Assembly (NCBI GenBank): GCA_023055425.1
Contig: JALGPY010000005.1
Coordinates: 80,207,495 to 80,271,494, forward strand
Reading direction: 5' to 3'
DNA length: 64,000 nt
From: Linanthus parryae
Taxonomy: Eukaryota > Streptophyta > Magnoliopsida > Ericales > Polemoniaceae
The notes below the pieces were generated by a model. It ran no database searches, was not told where the DNA came from, and saw only the letters and a list, made by a program, of their open reading frames with translations. A program made the position numbers and the translations under genes. Position 1 is the first letter of the stretch, and every line of letters begins with the position of its first letter. Of the stretch, positions 11,670 to 22,723 are shown piece after piece.

Positions 11670-12208
11670 AAAAATGGCAAAATTTGTCCAAAAACAGAGT
11701 TTCAGAAAACATGACCAATAAGGCTATGGAGTTGAATTTTCTTTCAAAATTAGCCTCTATGAGTCTAGTTTTAGAATATGAAAGAATTCAAAATTCCACA
11801 GAGACAAAATTTAGAGATAATATACGTTTCAAAAACTGGGCAGATTGTATAAACATGCATTTTTTCAAAAATCAACTAGAATGGTTCTAGTAGTACATGC
11901 AAGTTCAGAATACTTGATTTTCACCCAAATAACATCATTTTAAGAATGAAAAAATATTTTCACATGCTCTTAAACAAATTATTAAAATGTTCTTGAGATT
12001 CAAGTGCAACAAAAACAAAATACAAAGTGCATGTGGGCTTCTGGTGTGAGTTTCATGAAATTGTGTAACTTTTGAAGTCAAACACATGATCTAATCATGG
12101 AAATGAAGAATCAAGCATGGAGATGAAGAAAACTAAGATGAAATTTCATCAATCAAATCAAAAGATGGACATGCAAGATTGAATTCAAGACTAGAAGAAG
12201 AATTCTTA
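11670..12208. other. Non-coding sequence between S1 and A1
   Basis: The continuation of the pre-S1 sequence (1-1356). AT-rich, no recognisable gene. It abuts a truncated end of the A1 3' LTR near 12209. Confidence 0.4.
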
Positions 12209-13559
12209 ATCAATTAATGGAGAGGACTAGGCAATCTTGTTGATGACCTAGGGTTGTAAAAGATGTCCGAATTATCTGAGCAACACGTTAACTGTATTCT
12301 AACTAAGCCGGGTAACAGCGCTGACTATCTACTATTGGTCTCAAGTCATTCTACTTCACGATAGAATACAATCTCCTATTGGTCTCTTGTGTCTACCGGT
12401 CCATTCTAGTAGGCTAACGACATGCACGACAACGGGCCCTATCGGTCCACGGTTGCACAAAACAGTCGAATCTCACCTATTGAATCTACCTACACTAGAA
12501 AAATCCTAACACGTCTATTCTCAGTCTCAGTGATACGGGATTGATGTTCAAGTATCATCCTAGTTAGTTAGAATCACTGTCGTGCATTCGCTAACTAAGC
12601 AGTGTTTCAGGTTAGGTACTCCATTAACACTGAGTATTAAGCACAGCACATGAACAATTGAATTAAAATAAGCTAACTTTAAGCATGAATCAACTATTGA
12701 ATGAAAATCTAGTTCTTGAACCCTAGCTTATCTCCTAATCGTGTCACTCGAGTAGGATTACTAACATAAACAAGAAACTAGAATTGATTCAAAAGATGAA
12801 ATCAAGAAATCATGAAGCAAATATCCAATCCGGAAAAATATCATCGTTTACATGAACCCTAGGCTCTCAAATCGAGATGCCTAGCTATGGAGTTTTTAGA
12901 TACTCATAGTTGAATAAGCTTTTTTCTTCCTCGTCGTCTTCTTCTTCTTGTTCTCCCCTGTTCGTTCTTCTCAATAATCCCCCTATTTCTTCTCTTTTTT
13001 TTCCCTTTATGTGCCTCCTCTTTATTTTTTAATCCAGAAGTCTCCTAATTAATCACAAGACAACTTTCAAGTAATGACCAAAAACCCCTATTGTTTGCCG
13101 TGAGAGTACTGGTATTTCCTTCTGATCGCAGGACCAGAAAAATTCTTGTCCTACGACCAGCTTCTGATCATGCGACCAGACCCCCTGGTCGTGAGTTACA
13201 GTTATTTTTTCAAGTTTCTGGTCGCAGGACCAGAAAATCCTGGTCCTGCGACCTCCTGGGTATTTTTTTTCGTTCTTCTTTCTCAGGCTGCCGCATATGT
13301 TCCGAACTTCGTTTCTCCACTCCTCTTGATCCATGAGCTCCATTTCCTGTCAAAAACGATACGAAAATACCCCGTGCGATCAAAAGTGACAAAATAAATG
13401 TAAATAATGCGAGAAACGCCCGAAATTATCAAATAAGCATAAATAGCTCAGCTACTCGCATACTTCAAAATGATAGTGTATTCTAACATATTCTACCTGG
13501 AAATTACACAAAACGGTAGCAAATCGTTCGAGAATTATAACTCTAATAAACAGTTATCA
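12209..13559 (-). repeat. A1 3' LTR, truncated
   Basis: In element orientation it starts TGATAACTG at 13559 and matches 18526-19942. The last ~230 bp of the LTR (18294-18525 in the 5' copy) has no match here, so its outer end has been deleted or replaced. Confidence 0.8.
13127..13253. repeat. Hairpin array in A1 LTR
   Basis: Three inverted-repeat units built from ggtcgcaggaccag and its complement. The best is 13220-13233 pairing perfectly with 13240-13253 (14-bp stem, 6-nt loop aaaatc). A degenerate unit lies at 13127-13163 and a 7-bp unit (cgaccag/ctggtcg) at about 13169-13188. The 5' LTR holds a more decayed version at about 19525-19655. Confidence 0.8.
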
Positions 13560-13572
13560 AATCCCCCACACT
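13560..13572 (-). other. A1 polypurine tract
   Basis: The minus strand reads agtgtgggggatt directly before the LTR start TGATAAC, closely matching the A2 tract agtgcgggggtatt at 46575-46588. Confidence 0.85.
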
Positions 13573-15990
13573 ACCTTTTTGCGCATCCCGAGCAAAATAA
13601 AAAACATCTCCCACACTATGATTCTCAATCCACCTAATTGCCAACAATGTCACTAGCCATGTGACACAAACAACACACGCACCCATGCAATCTATAGGAC
13701 TATACAATATGCAAATCGATTATAAACAATGCAAGAATTAAGCAACGTAAATAGTTTTTTCTTTTTATCTAGAGATCGGGCAATCTCGAAAAGTAAATCG
13801 GCAAGTCATAAGGCTCTCATATTCCCTCGAAAATTCTTTAACTTTGGCGATCGGTAGAACTTGCGTCCAGTTTCGTTAGACAGAACAGGCATGAACACTT
13901 AAGACATTGCTTTGCACACTCGTCAAACATATCCCTAGCACATACCATCCGAGCTATTTATCCACTGGTTCACACTGCTGAAGACTTAGGACGGGTTGGA
14001 CAGGATATTTACAAGCGTAGTCCTAGACGTCATGATATAACTCACAAAAACTTGATTCTCACACTCCCTCACCAAAATCCAAGGAATCCTACCGAATCTC
14101 ACAGCTCCGTCCCTCATTCCCTCAATCTTTGTGCAAAGCCGTTCTCGTGGCCATGAATGTGAAAGAGTGATCAAGATCCATAGCTAATCTCCTCGGTTCT
14201 TCATGAAGTGTAAAGCAAGCTTCTTATTCCATTCACTTTCAATCTTTTTTTTTTCATTTCCTCAACAATAACATTAACACATGGATCCAATAATAGCATA
14301 GTAAAATCCGAGGAGATCCAATATCAAAGCAGATAATGTGGGAGGTGGAATGTGTCAAATCAGTGATATAATCAAATATGCGTTGACACCCCCACACTCA
14401 ATGTAATGCATCTCTCGCAACCCGGTAATCAATGTAAATCGTTTATTTTCCAACTGATCCTCCTCATCACCTAAGATATAGAGAATATAAATGAACATTA
14501 ACGCACGACCTCTTATAAGCTCAACCAACCCCACCCCATATCGTGCGGAAAAAAGCATCACGCACTACGGCACTCAACTTGTGATCGTGGTGTAAGGACA
14601 CGACTCACCGCCACACCAAAGTGTGCTACCGTCTCTAACTCACCCTCACATCCCCTCAACAGACGACATGTAATAGAATCCACATAAGATGTATCAATTC
14701 CGCACACCCTCATCGAACCTCCCTATATCGACTCCCTCTATCATGAAGAATAGGAAAGGACCATTCTAACAATTGATGAAAGTCAAAATTAAATGCTTCC
14801 TAGGCTAGAGGCTGTGAATAGAAGGGGTAAACGGATCAATAGGGGTAACTAGTGGACCTAGGAGATGGAGACGGGACGTGAGGCCCCTATAAAAATCACT
14901 AGCACAGCTGTTCCGTTGCCACTACGAGGAGGGTTGACGACTACCTAAGTGACTGTGGTGTAGCGCTAGTAGGATAACCAGTCTGAGAGGCAGCTACTTG
15001 CATTTCTAATGTGCATTAGCCATATAAGTCTTCCTAATCCAAATTCTCGCGCCTACCTCACCTCAGATTTTCATATTCCTAAGGGATTCTATCATTAAGC
15101 CCTCGCCACATTCACTGTCTTTGATTTCCCTTTCTCAAAAAATTTATATTTTGTATTTTTTTTTTATTTTTTTCTAACTCTATATGCTTTGGCCAACTCG
15201 ATTAACCATAAGTTTTGGGTAGGCGACTCAATAAAGTAAAAGTGTTAACAAAATGAATAAACTACACAATCCTACCACAAAACCAACACAATACGAACAC
15301 ATAACTATATGTAACAAGGCGATGCAAACAAATACATGGCTAGAAAAAGTAGACATAACCCCCCCCCCCCCCACACACACACACACTTAAGCGTTTCGTT
15401 GTCCTCAACGAATTTAGAGATAATGAAGGAGGACTCATCGCTTAAATGTGCAGGCACTGGATTTCAACAATCAGCGCTCCAAACCTAGAAACAAGAGAGA
15501 GAGTTAGAGGTACATGGGTGCCCAGACCTACATGGGCACCGTTGCCGCGAAATTCCAACAAGAAGGGGTCCCGTGGACCGTTGACAATTTCCGAAGAAGT
15601 CTCTACGCGCCCGTATTTCGATGTGCGTCTAGGACATGAACTGTAGCCCTCTCATGCGTGTGGAACTCAACATATTGGAATTTCTCCTCGACCTCGAGCA
15701 ATTCTCTATATATTTTCTGCATACTACTGTGGGGCTTTTTCCTTTCCACAATTTCTTGTAATCTCTAGCACGTACATCAAGAAGGGGAATTCATTGTGTC
15801 TTTTGTACCTCTGTCCCTGCACACTGATTGGAAAAATTAGTCCACTCTCTCTCACCCCTCATAGTCAAATATACAAAACTCATAAACAAATAAAAACAAA
15901 AACAACAAGCATCCTACTCTACATTGGGTTACCTCCCAAGCAGCGCTTGTAATGTAAGGTCAACGGCCCGACCATGTTACCTCAAGAGCC
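13573..15990 (-). other. A1 3' non-coding region
   Basis: About 2.4 kb between the polyprotein stop and the polypurine tract, with no convincing ORF; the extra ORF seen in A2 is not recognisable. Short blocks are shared with A2. The post-stop sequence is near 15940-15985. A block with gctacaccacagtcactta and gtagtcgtcaacc lies on the minus strand around 14930-14985. An AGATTGCCCGATCTC-like block lies near 13770-13795. Confidence 0.6.
15359..15387. repeat. Poly-C / CA microsatellite
   Basis: A run of about 14 C followed by (CA)n. A G-run also occurs in the 3' region of A2 (44791-44803), so it may sit at a homologous place. Confidence 0.85.
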
Positions 15991-18150
15991 TCACAAAGGT
16001 GGTTTGGCAGGTCGTTCCGTATCCAACTTCTGGCGCTGGATGCTCATAACTACCTCGTGCGCCTGCACACTCAATGCTTTTACCTTAAGTTCAAGCGGAT
16101 CCTTCTGTGTCAGCTCTGGAATTCCTCGCCTAACTTGCACGGGAAATGGCAATCCTGGCTTCACCTCACGAGTGTACTGAGGAGTCGGTTTGAAAACCTA
16201 AAAGGTCTCCACAGCATCGTTGACCCTCATGATCAACTCCCAATTCTCTACATCAATTAACGTCCGACCCGTAGCCAGAAAGGGCCTACCAAGAATGATC
16301 GAAACGTAACCAACCGGCATATCCAGTATCACAAAATCAGCTGGCATGATCAAACTACCAACCCTCACAAGTAAGTCTTCTACCACCCCCAATGGCCTTC
16401 TTGGATGACTTATCTGCGAATTGTAGATTTAATTAAGGTTTTACGAGGCTCCCCAACACCTAGATTTTTTAATACTAAAAGCGGCATCATGTTTACACTC
16501 GCTCCCAGATCACACAGAGCGCTGCCTGTATAGGCCTCGCCAAGTGTAGCCTCAATCACAAATCTACCTGGATCTTTATTTTTCTTGGGTAGCCCATGCA
16601 AGACACATAAACTAACATGCTAATTCAACTTCACTGTCTCAAAGTCATCCATAGCTTTTTTTCCCAAGGATTGCATCCTTGATAAACCGCGCATACTTAG
16701 GCATTCTCTGCAGCGCTCAATCAACGGAATGTTTATGTGCAGTTTGGAGAAAATAATAAGAAATCGCCTGTACTCCTCAGAGTCATCCTTCTTCTTTCTA
16801 GTTTTCAATGGAAAAGGTACATCTTTATAAGAAGAGGGTGGTGGTAATACCTCATTGGACTTTTCCTCATCATTTGGAGTCATGCCATTGGATTCGGGGA
16901 CCATGACAGGTGTCTTCTCAGAATCGAATACCTCATGCTCCTTAGCCATTAATGCTTCAGCTCTGGCATGGCTCGGGTATGGTGGATCAGTCAACGAAAC
17001 CCCTCTACGAGTGGTAATGGCATTTACCTGGCGCACATTCTCTGTGTTAGACGGTAGAGAACCAAGTGCTCTAGCAGATAATTGCGTTGCAATTTTCCCA
17101 ACTTGTACCTCTAGTGAATGAATAGAAGTCTTCGTAGCCTGAAAATCAGAAGACATATCATTGACCGTCATGGTCATATCGTTCATTTTTTTACTAAGCG
17201 GTGTTAACGCCTTAATAAGTACAAAAATCTTTGGGTTTGGCGCTATAGCAGCTGGTGATGGAGCCTGCAAAACTGTTGCTTGTGGCATGTGCCGAAACCC
17301 AGGTGCGTATATAGCTCCAAACTGATTTCCACACCTGAAACATGGATGATCTCTTGTGCCTGGTCTGTAGTTCCCTTGGTTCCAATTCTTCTGCTATCCA
17401 TGTTACCCAACTTCTCTGTTAACCAGCTCCCTATTGTGACGTCCTAGACCATGGTAGAAGACCTGCAAAATTTTGTAATCCCCAAAATCATGATTCGGGC
17501 ACTTCCTAAATCAAATGCATAAAACTGTCCCATGCATCCACCACGTTTTCATTGGCCTATTGCCGAAAGCCTAAAATATCACCCTCTAGCTCAATCACCT
17601 TTTGAACTATATAAAAGTTGTCCATGAACTCATCCACACATTGAGATCATGTAGTGATCCAATCAGGAGCTCTTGACTGGAGCCACTTCTCAGCTGCACC
17701 CTTCAGACAGTAAGGGAAAAGAATGAGCTTCGATTCCTCGCTTGTCACATCTTTGTATTTTGTAGCCTTTATGTAAGCATTGAATCCCCCAATATATTCA
17801 TTGGGGTCTTCATCCTTGTTCCCATAGAATTGGAACTGACTGGTTACCGTCTGAATTTTCGCAGGCTTAAGATCAAAGTGATCGGCATGTATCTCTGTCA
17901 CTACAATCGTCGGATTGTGTCCATAGGTGGACGACTGAAACTTTTCCACAATAGCCTGCCCAGAATTGTTGTGCGATGTCTGGGAGTTGCGATCATCTAG
18001 CTGCTTAGACAGCTCTTCCAACCGCTGATTGAGCTGCGCGTTGGTTAATTGTTCGCCCATGGTGCTCTGTTTTAGTCTTCTTCTTTGGTCTCTGAACAAC
18101 TGATCTGGGTCTTCTAGTGGGGGCACAAGCTCTCTTGGGATACTGTGCAT
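15991..18150 (-). pseudogene. gag: A1 gag-protease polyprotein with short tail
   Basis: ATG at 18150 (MHSIPRELVPP). Athila-type gag follows: KPAKIQTVTSQFQFYGNKDEDPNEYI and LILFPYCLKGAAEKWLQSRAPDWITT match the same positions in A2. A lysine/proline-rich middle region (17288-16620) leads to the protease, with CDLGASVNMMP (catalytic D-x-G) near 16520 and [25 protein letters not shown] near 16310. After a TAG at 16198-16200 the frame stays open for about 65 more codons and ends at 15991 (AKPPL). That position corresponds to the A2 polyprotein end. Other breaks: a shift between 17288 and 17647, TAG at 16617-16619, and shifts near 16400. No polymerase or integrase domain is present. Confidence 0.78.
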
Positions 18151-18269
18151 GCACTGAGTACCTAAAATAGCAAAAAATGAGAAAACAAATAAGAAATCAA
18201 AATAGCAAATATAACAGAAAAATAAAAGCAAGCTAAACTAATTATTAACTAAAAACTTGTTGATCGTTG

Positions 18270-18287
18270 TCCCCGGCAACGGCGCCA
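18270..18287 (-). other. A1 primer-binding site (tRNA-Asp)
   Basis: The minus strand reads tggcgccgttgccgggga, an 18-base match to the complement of the plant tRNA-Asp(GTC) 3' end, identical to the sites in A2 and A3. It lies six bases from the LTR end. Confidence 0.92.
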
Positions 18288-18293
18288 AAAACT

Positions 18294-19942
18294 TGACGCA
18301 GTTTACTAGCGCGTATTACGCAAGCGTACAGCCAAGTAGTAAAGAGTGAGTATTTTCATTACTCAGGTTGTCGATCCCTCGAGAACAAACTCGCAACAAG
18401 TTTATAATTAACAAATTGATGTAGTTCACTAGGTAACCGGAGTAAAAAGTGTGTGAATTGTGGTGTTGGCACCCCACAAGTGGCTGCGATCAATAACAAA
18501 AATAATAGTAAACTGGAATTAAGAAGAAATCTTAATCAATTAATGGAGAGGACTAGGCAATCTCATTCATCACCTAGGGTTGTAAAAAAGTCTGAATTAT
18601 CTGAGAAACATGTTTACTATACTCTAACTAAGCCGGGTAACAGCGCTGACTATCTCCTATCGGTCTCAAGTCATTCTACTTCACGATAGATTACAATCTC
18701 CTATCGGTCTCTTGTGTCTAACGGTCCATTCTAGTAGGCTAACGACATGCACGTAAACGGGTCCTGTCTGTCAACCATTGCACGAAACAGTCGAATCTCA
18801 CCTACCGAATCTACCCACACTATCCAATCCTAACACGTCTCTTCTCAGTCTCAGTGATACGGGATTGATGTTCAAGTCTCATCCTAGTTAGTTAGAATCA
18901 CTGTCGTGCATTCACTAACTAAGCAGTGTTTCCGGTTAGCTACTCCATTAACACTGAGTATTAAGCACAAAACATGAACAATTGAATTAAAATAAGCTAA
19001 CTTTAAGCATGAATCAACTATTGAATGAAACCCTAGTTCTTGAACCCTATTTTATCTCCTAATCATGTCACTCGAGTAGGATTACTAACATAAAAAAGAA
19101 ACTAGAATTGATTCAAAATATGAAATCAAGAAATCATGAAGCAAAGATCCAATCCGAAAAAATATCATTGTTTACATGAACCCTAGACTCTCAAATCGAG
19201 ATGCCTAGCTATGGAGTTTTAGCTACTCATAGTTGATTAAGAAAAAACAAAGTTTTTCTCCATTAAAATTGAATAAGAAAGGTAGAAGAAATCAAGTCCA
19301 AAGAAGCTTCAATGGTAAAGCTTTTTTCTTCGTCGTCGTATTCTTCTTATCTTTCCCCTCCGTTCGTTCTTCTCAATAATCCCCCTTTTTCTTCTCCTTT
19401 TTTTTTCTTTACGTGCCTCCTCTTTTCTTTGATCTAGAAGTCTCCTAATTAATCACAAGACAACTTTCAAGTATTGACCAAAAACCCCTATTGTTTGCCT
19501 TGAGAGTACTGGTATTTCCTTTTGATCGCAGGACTAGAAAAATCCTGGTACTGCGACTAGCTTCTGATCATGCAACTAGACCCCCTGGTCGTGAGCTACA
19601 GTTAGTATCTCAAGTTTCTGGTCGCAGGACCAGAAAATTCTTGTTATGCGACCCCATGGGTATTTTTTTTCTTTCTTCTTTCGCAGGCTCCCGCATATGT
19701 TCCGAAGTTCGTTTCTCCTCTCTCCATGAGCTCCGTTACTTGTCAAACATTACACGAAAAGACCCCGTGCAATCAAAAGTGACAAAATAAATGTAAATAA
19801 TGAGAGAAACGTCCGGATTTATCAAATAAGCACGAATACCTCAACTACTCACATACTTCACAATCATAGTGTATTTCTAACATATTCTACCTGGAAATCA
19901 CACAAAACGATAGCAAATCGTGCGAGAATTATAACTCTAATA
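18294..19942 (-). repeat. A1 5' LTR
   Basis: About 1.65 kb. It ends CTGCGTCA beside the primer site at 18294. Its outer edge is indistinct at about 19942, where the similarity to the 3' LTR stops just before the expected TGATAAC start. Confidence 0.8.
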
Positions 19943-22315
19943 CTGATTTATTAACCTTTCGAAATTTCGATCATGATAAAACTTGATATTCTCAATGACC
20001 TCAATTGTCCTTTCAACCTCTTCTCTTATCCGCTGGCTTTCCTCCAATACACTTTTTCTCTTTTCAAACAACGTGACATAAGGGGAACCATGTGTGAGAA
20101 GTAACTGCTCGAACAATCATCTGCATCAAAGATGAAAATTGGAGCTTTCTCATGGCTATGGCAATCCTGTCAAAGGGCTGGTGACCTCTTCCTCTTCATG
20201 CAGGTGTTTGCGAAATGGTTCCATTATAAGGGATTTTGGGTAAGGGACTTTGATGGAGTGTTGGGAACGGAATCATTGTGACAGATTTTGAAATGAAGTT
20301 AAGAGATTAAATTAAGGTAAGAAACCAATCTCTTTTATTTCTTATTCTTGATAGAACTTCAAGTAGGGAGAGTTGATTGGTGGCCATAGCATCAACCTGC
20401 GTAGGTGAGGCAGTTTGAGGAAGTTGAATTTTTGCTTCAATGTTAGTGGGTACTAGAGATGGTTAGTTGTTTATAGGTTCACTATGTGGAATCTATGATT
20501 GTGGTGATATAGACGGTTAGTGGCTTCATAGGTTCATCATGGGGTAGTATGGGAAATTCTAACAGTTGGTTCAGTCTTTATAGGTTCACTCATCTGTTTG
20601 GCATCATGAATGCGCCTTTTCTTGTTGAATGTTCCTTGTTGTGTTTCATAAATTAATTATTTTTTCTTATATCCCTGCATTATTTTTATAATATTAAACT
20701 TTTGCATATAAATTCAGTTAGACGGAGATGAATCTCAAACTACATTACCAAGACAAGGTGTCCAAACTACTCTCTTCATGTATAATTTTCATGTTATGGT
20801 GTTAATCGTTTTTTCCTTTTTTATTATAGAAACATATGGTGAAGATGATGGCGGAGTCCAGCTTCTAAAGTTGCAGGTCATCAACAACCGTTCTTTTAAT
20901 TCCAAATCGACAGCGTGCAGTCTTAGCCGGTTTCTTAGGTACCATATGGTAAATACATCATTTTGAACAATGCTATGGGTTTATTTTGAAACTAACAACA
21001 ACAACTACAACGATGTTGTGGAATATTTTAAACTTATGGGTTTTTCCTGAGTATTTGGCTACTAATGCGTTCAGTATTATTTTTGTACTTTAACGATCCA
21101 TGAGACAGTATTGTGTTATTCTGGGTATTGCCATGTTTGGCTCAGTAGTGTAACATCTTTCGATCCTATGGGGATTTTGCAAGTTCCCCTAGGTAGTTTA
21201 TTTGTGTTATGTGTGAGTGATCAAAAAGAGATCACAAGCGAGTTCATTTGTGTATGAACCTGTAATTTTGTTATGCGTGAGTTATAAAAAAGGTATCACC
21301 AACAACTTATTTGTGTAGGCATAAACAAATTTGAAATTGGAAACTACATAAGTATTTGTCTATACAGAAGACATAATATAAACCTAATGAGCATGTTAGT
21401 AAGCCAAATTTATATCACAGCGAGCACGTTATTAGTTTAAAGACTTTACCAAAACAAAAATTGATGCGTTAATAAAAATATACAAATGCGAAATCGTCGA
21501 CTTAAATGAGATTATCGTAATAAAGGTCGTGAAAACTAGTTGCAAACTAGTTGGCATAGGTCAAACGTCGAATAATTATAGTCCGATGCTCGTTATAAAA
21601 GGTTTAAACCACGTAAAACTATAGCCGGCAAAGTTTTGGGCAAAGTTTTTACAGGATGAAAGGTGTAGTTGGCAATTCCGTCTCCTGTTTTAACAACGAA
21701 GTCTTGATTTCGTGGCTGGTCAGACTAACGATAGAGCTATCCCCACCACATGCGGACGAGCAAATGTCGTCATATTGCCAATATAATGACCATTTTTTAT
21801 TTAATGAAGAGAGGACAGTCGTAACAAACCGGTTTCTTTTAGTGACGGCACCCTACATCATGAAAATCAGATTCCACATTCAAACACAAAGTATGTGATG
21901 AGTTAGATAGAAATTTCGTTTGGAGCTCTACCAATAAGCATTGAAAATTTACGACACAATTTTGCGATGGGGAAAATGATTGCATGTCAAATCATGAAGG
22001 AAGATTGGGATTAAAAGATTTAACTATATCAATTCTACCCTCTTACCTATGATCGTTGGATAAAGATTAGAGTACTTAAATCAACTGGATCGAAATTCTT
22101 ATAAAAATGTACAAAGCTAGTACAAGTTAGAAAAATTAAAATGCCCTTCCTAGCTAATCTCATTTTAAATGATTAAACGAAGGGAAGAAAAAAAAAAGGT
22201 TAAGCAACCATATATCAATACTGACTGCTCTCTTTAGAAAAACGTTGTGGTTACCAGATTTTCTATTAACTAATCGTGTCTCCAATTTAAATTAAAACAA
22301 TGGGTAAAATCTAAC
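19943..22315. other. Intergenic, no supported gene
   Basis: AT-rich sequence without retrotransposon domains. It contains a short coding-like minus-strand stretch next to A1 (listed separately), and an imperfect direct repeat of about 50 bp at about 21205-21255 and 21265-21318 (both containing gttatg-gtgagt and ending atttgtgta). A 62-codon hydrophobic ORF at 20778-20966 lacks supporting features. Confidence 0.5.
19951..20116 (-). pseudogene. Coding-like gene fragment of unknown family
   Basis: One frame on the minus strand reads about 55 codons with a clear protein character: a short segment with THGSPYVTLFEKRKS, then a charged helical stretch (EESQRIREEVERTIEVIENI). It begins after a TGA at 20117-20119 and closes at a TAG near 19940, at the A1 border. 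The heptad-like E/R/I/V pattern suggests a piece of an exon from a coiled-coil protein. I do not recognise the family. Confidence 0.3.
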
Positions 22316-22321
22316 TATAAA
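22316..22321 (+). promoter_or_regulatory. TATA box of the peptide pseudogene
   Basis: tataaa, 54 bases before the ATG at 22375, a typical plant spacing for a short leader. Confidence 0.45.
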
Positions 22322-22374
22322 TGAAGGAATGTAATATGTTCATTATCTGAAAAAAGGATACGTTTGCGTATTTA

Positions 22375-22723
22375 ATGACCATGAAGCTCTCTTCTATTTT
22401 TTGCTCTCTCATGATCATCACCATTTTCATGCCAGGTTTGTTTTTCACTTCTCTGTCATTCAACCATACATAAGTCCATTTTATAAATTAAACCAAAACT
22501 AGGTTAATTAAATTAAAGTATTTTTGGAATGATGTTTTACGTTATTTTCACTCATGCAGTCGCAACAACAAGAATAGTGAATGCTGATTAAATAAACTGT
22601 GAAAAAATCCTTTTCACTATGGAATTATGTTGGTTACGTTGTGTCGATACACATGCATGTGGGGTTACCCAAGCTCCACAGACCACATACTTTCTTGTAT
22701 TGCAGCTGCAGATCCCAATATGA
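22375..22723 (+). pseudogene. Small secreted cysteine-rich (defensin-like) peptide pseudogene
   Basis: Exon 1 (22375-22435) encodes MTMKLSSIFCSLMIITIFMPG, a classical signal peptide. A 124-bp intron with GT at 22436 and AG at 22558-22559 splits the last codon in phase 1, as is usual for plant defensin-like genes. Exon 2 continues with VATTRIVNAD, then TAA at 22589-22591. The same frame then continues INCEKILFTMELCWLRC and THACG, a C-x9-C-x3-C-x5-C pattern, to a TGA at 22721. A shifted frame beyond about 22690 holds further cysteines, so a second lesion is possible. The TAA probably marks death of the gene. The class (defensin-like or another cysteine-rich secreted peptide) is an inference from layout and cysteines. 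Confidence 0.5.

Larger units (their letters stand above)
12209..19942 (-). mobile_element. A1: Athila-like gypsy element lacking RT and integrase
   Basis: A minus-strand element with two related LTR copies (18294-19942 and 12209-13559), a tRNA-Asp primer site, an Athila-type gag and protease, a long 3' non-coding region, and a polypurine tract before the 3' LTR. The reverse transcriptase, RNase H and integrase segment present in A2 is absent: the frame passes from protease to a 65-codon tail. It ends at the same post-integrase sequence (gaggtaaca-ggtcgggccgt) that follows the A2 stop. It is therefore a non-autonomous derivative. Both outer LTR ends are eroded and no target duplication is visible. 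Confidence 0.85.

Noticed and set aside
13053..13397. Overlapping ORFs on both strands in the A1 LTR
   Set aside because: Products of the inverted-repeat array; no family resemblance and not conserved in the 5' LTR.
20778..20966. 62-codon ORF with a hydrophobic N-terminus, possibly a secreted peptide
   Set aside because: The hydrophobic part comes from a T-rich tract that ends like an intron acceptor (ttttattatag); no cysteines, no upstream promoter signals and no family resemblance.
21656..21898. 80-codon ORF in the intergenic region
   Set aside because: No recognisable domain, no promoter or splice context; within chance for the region.
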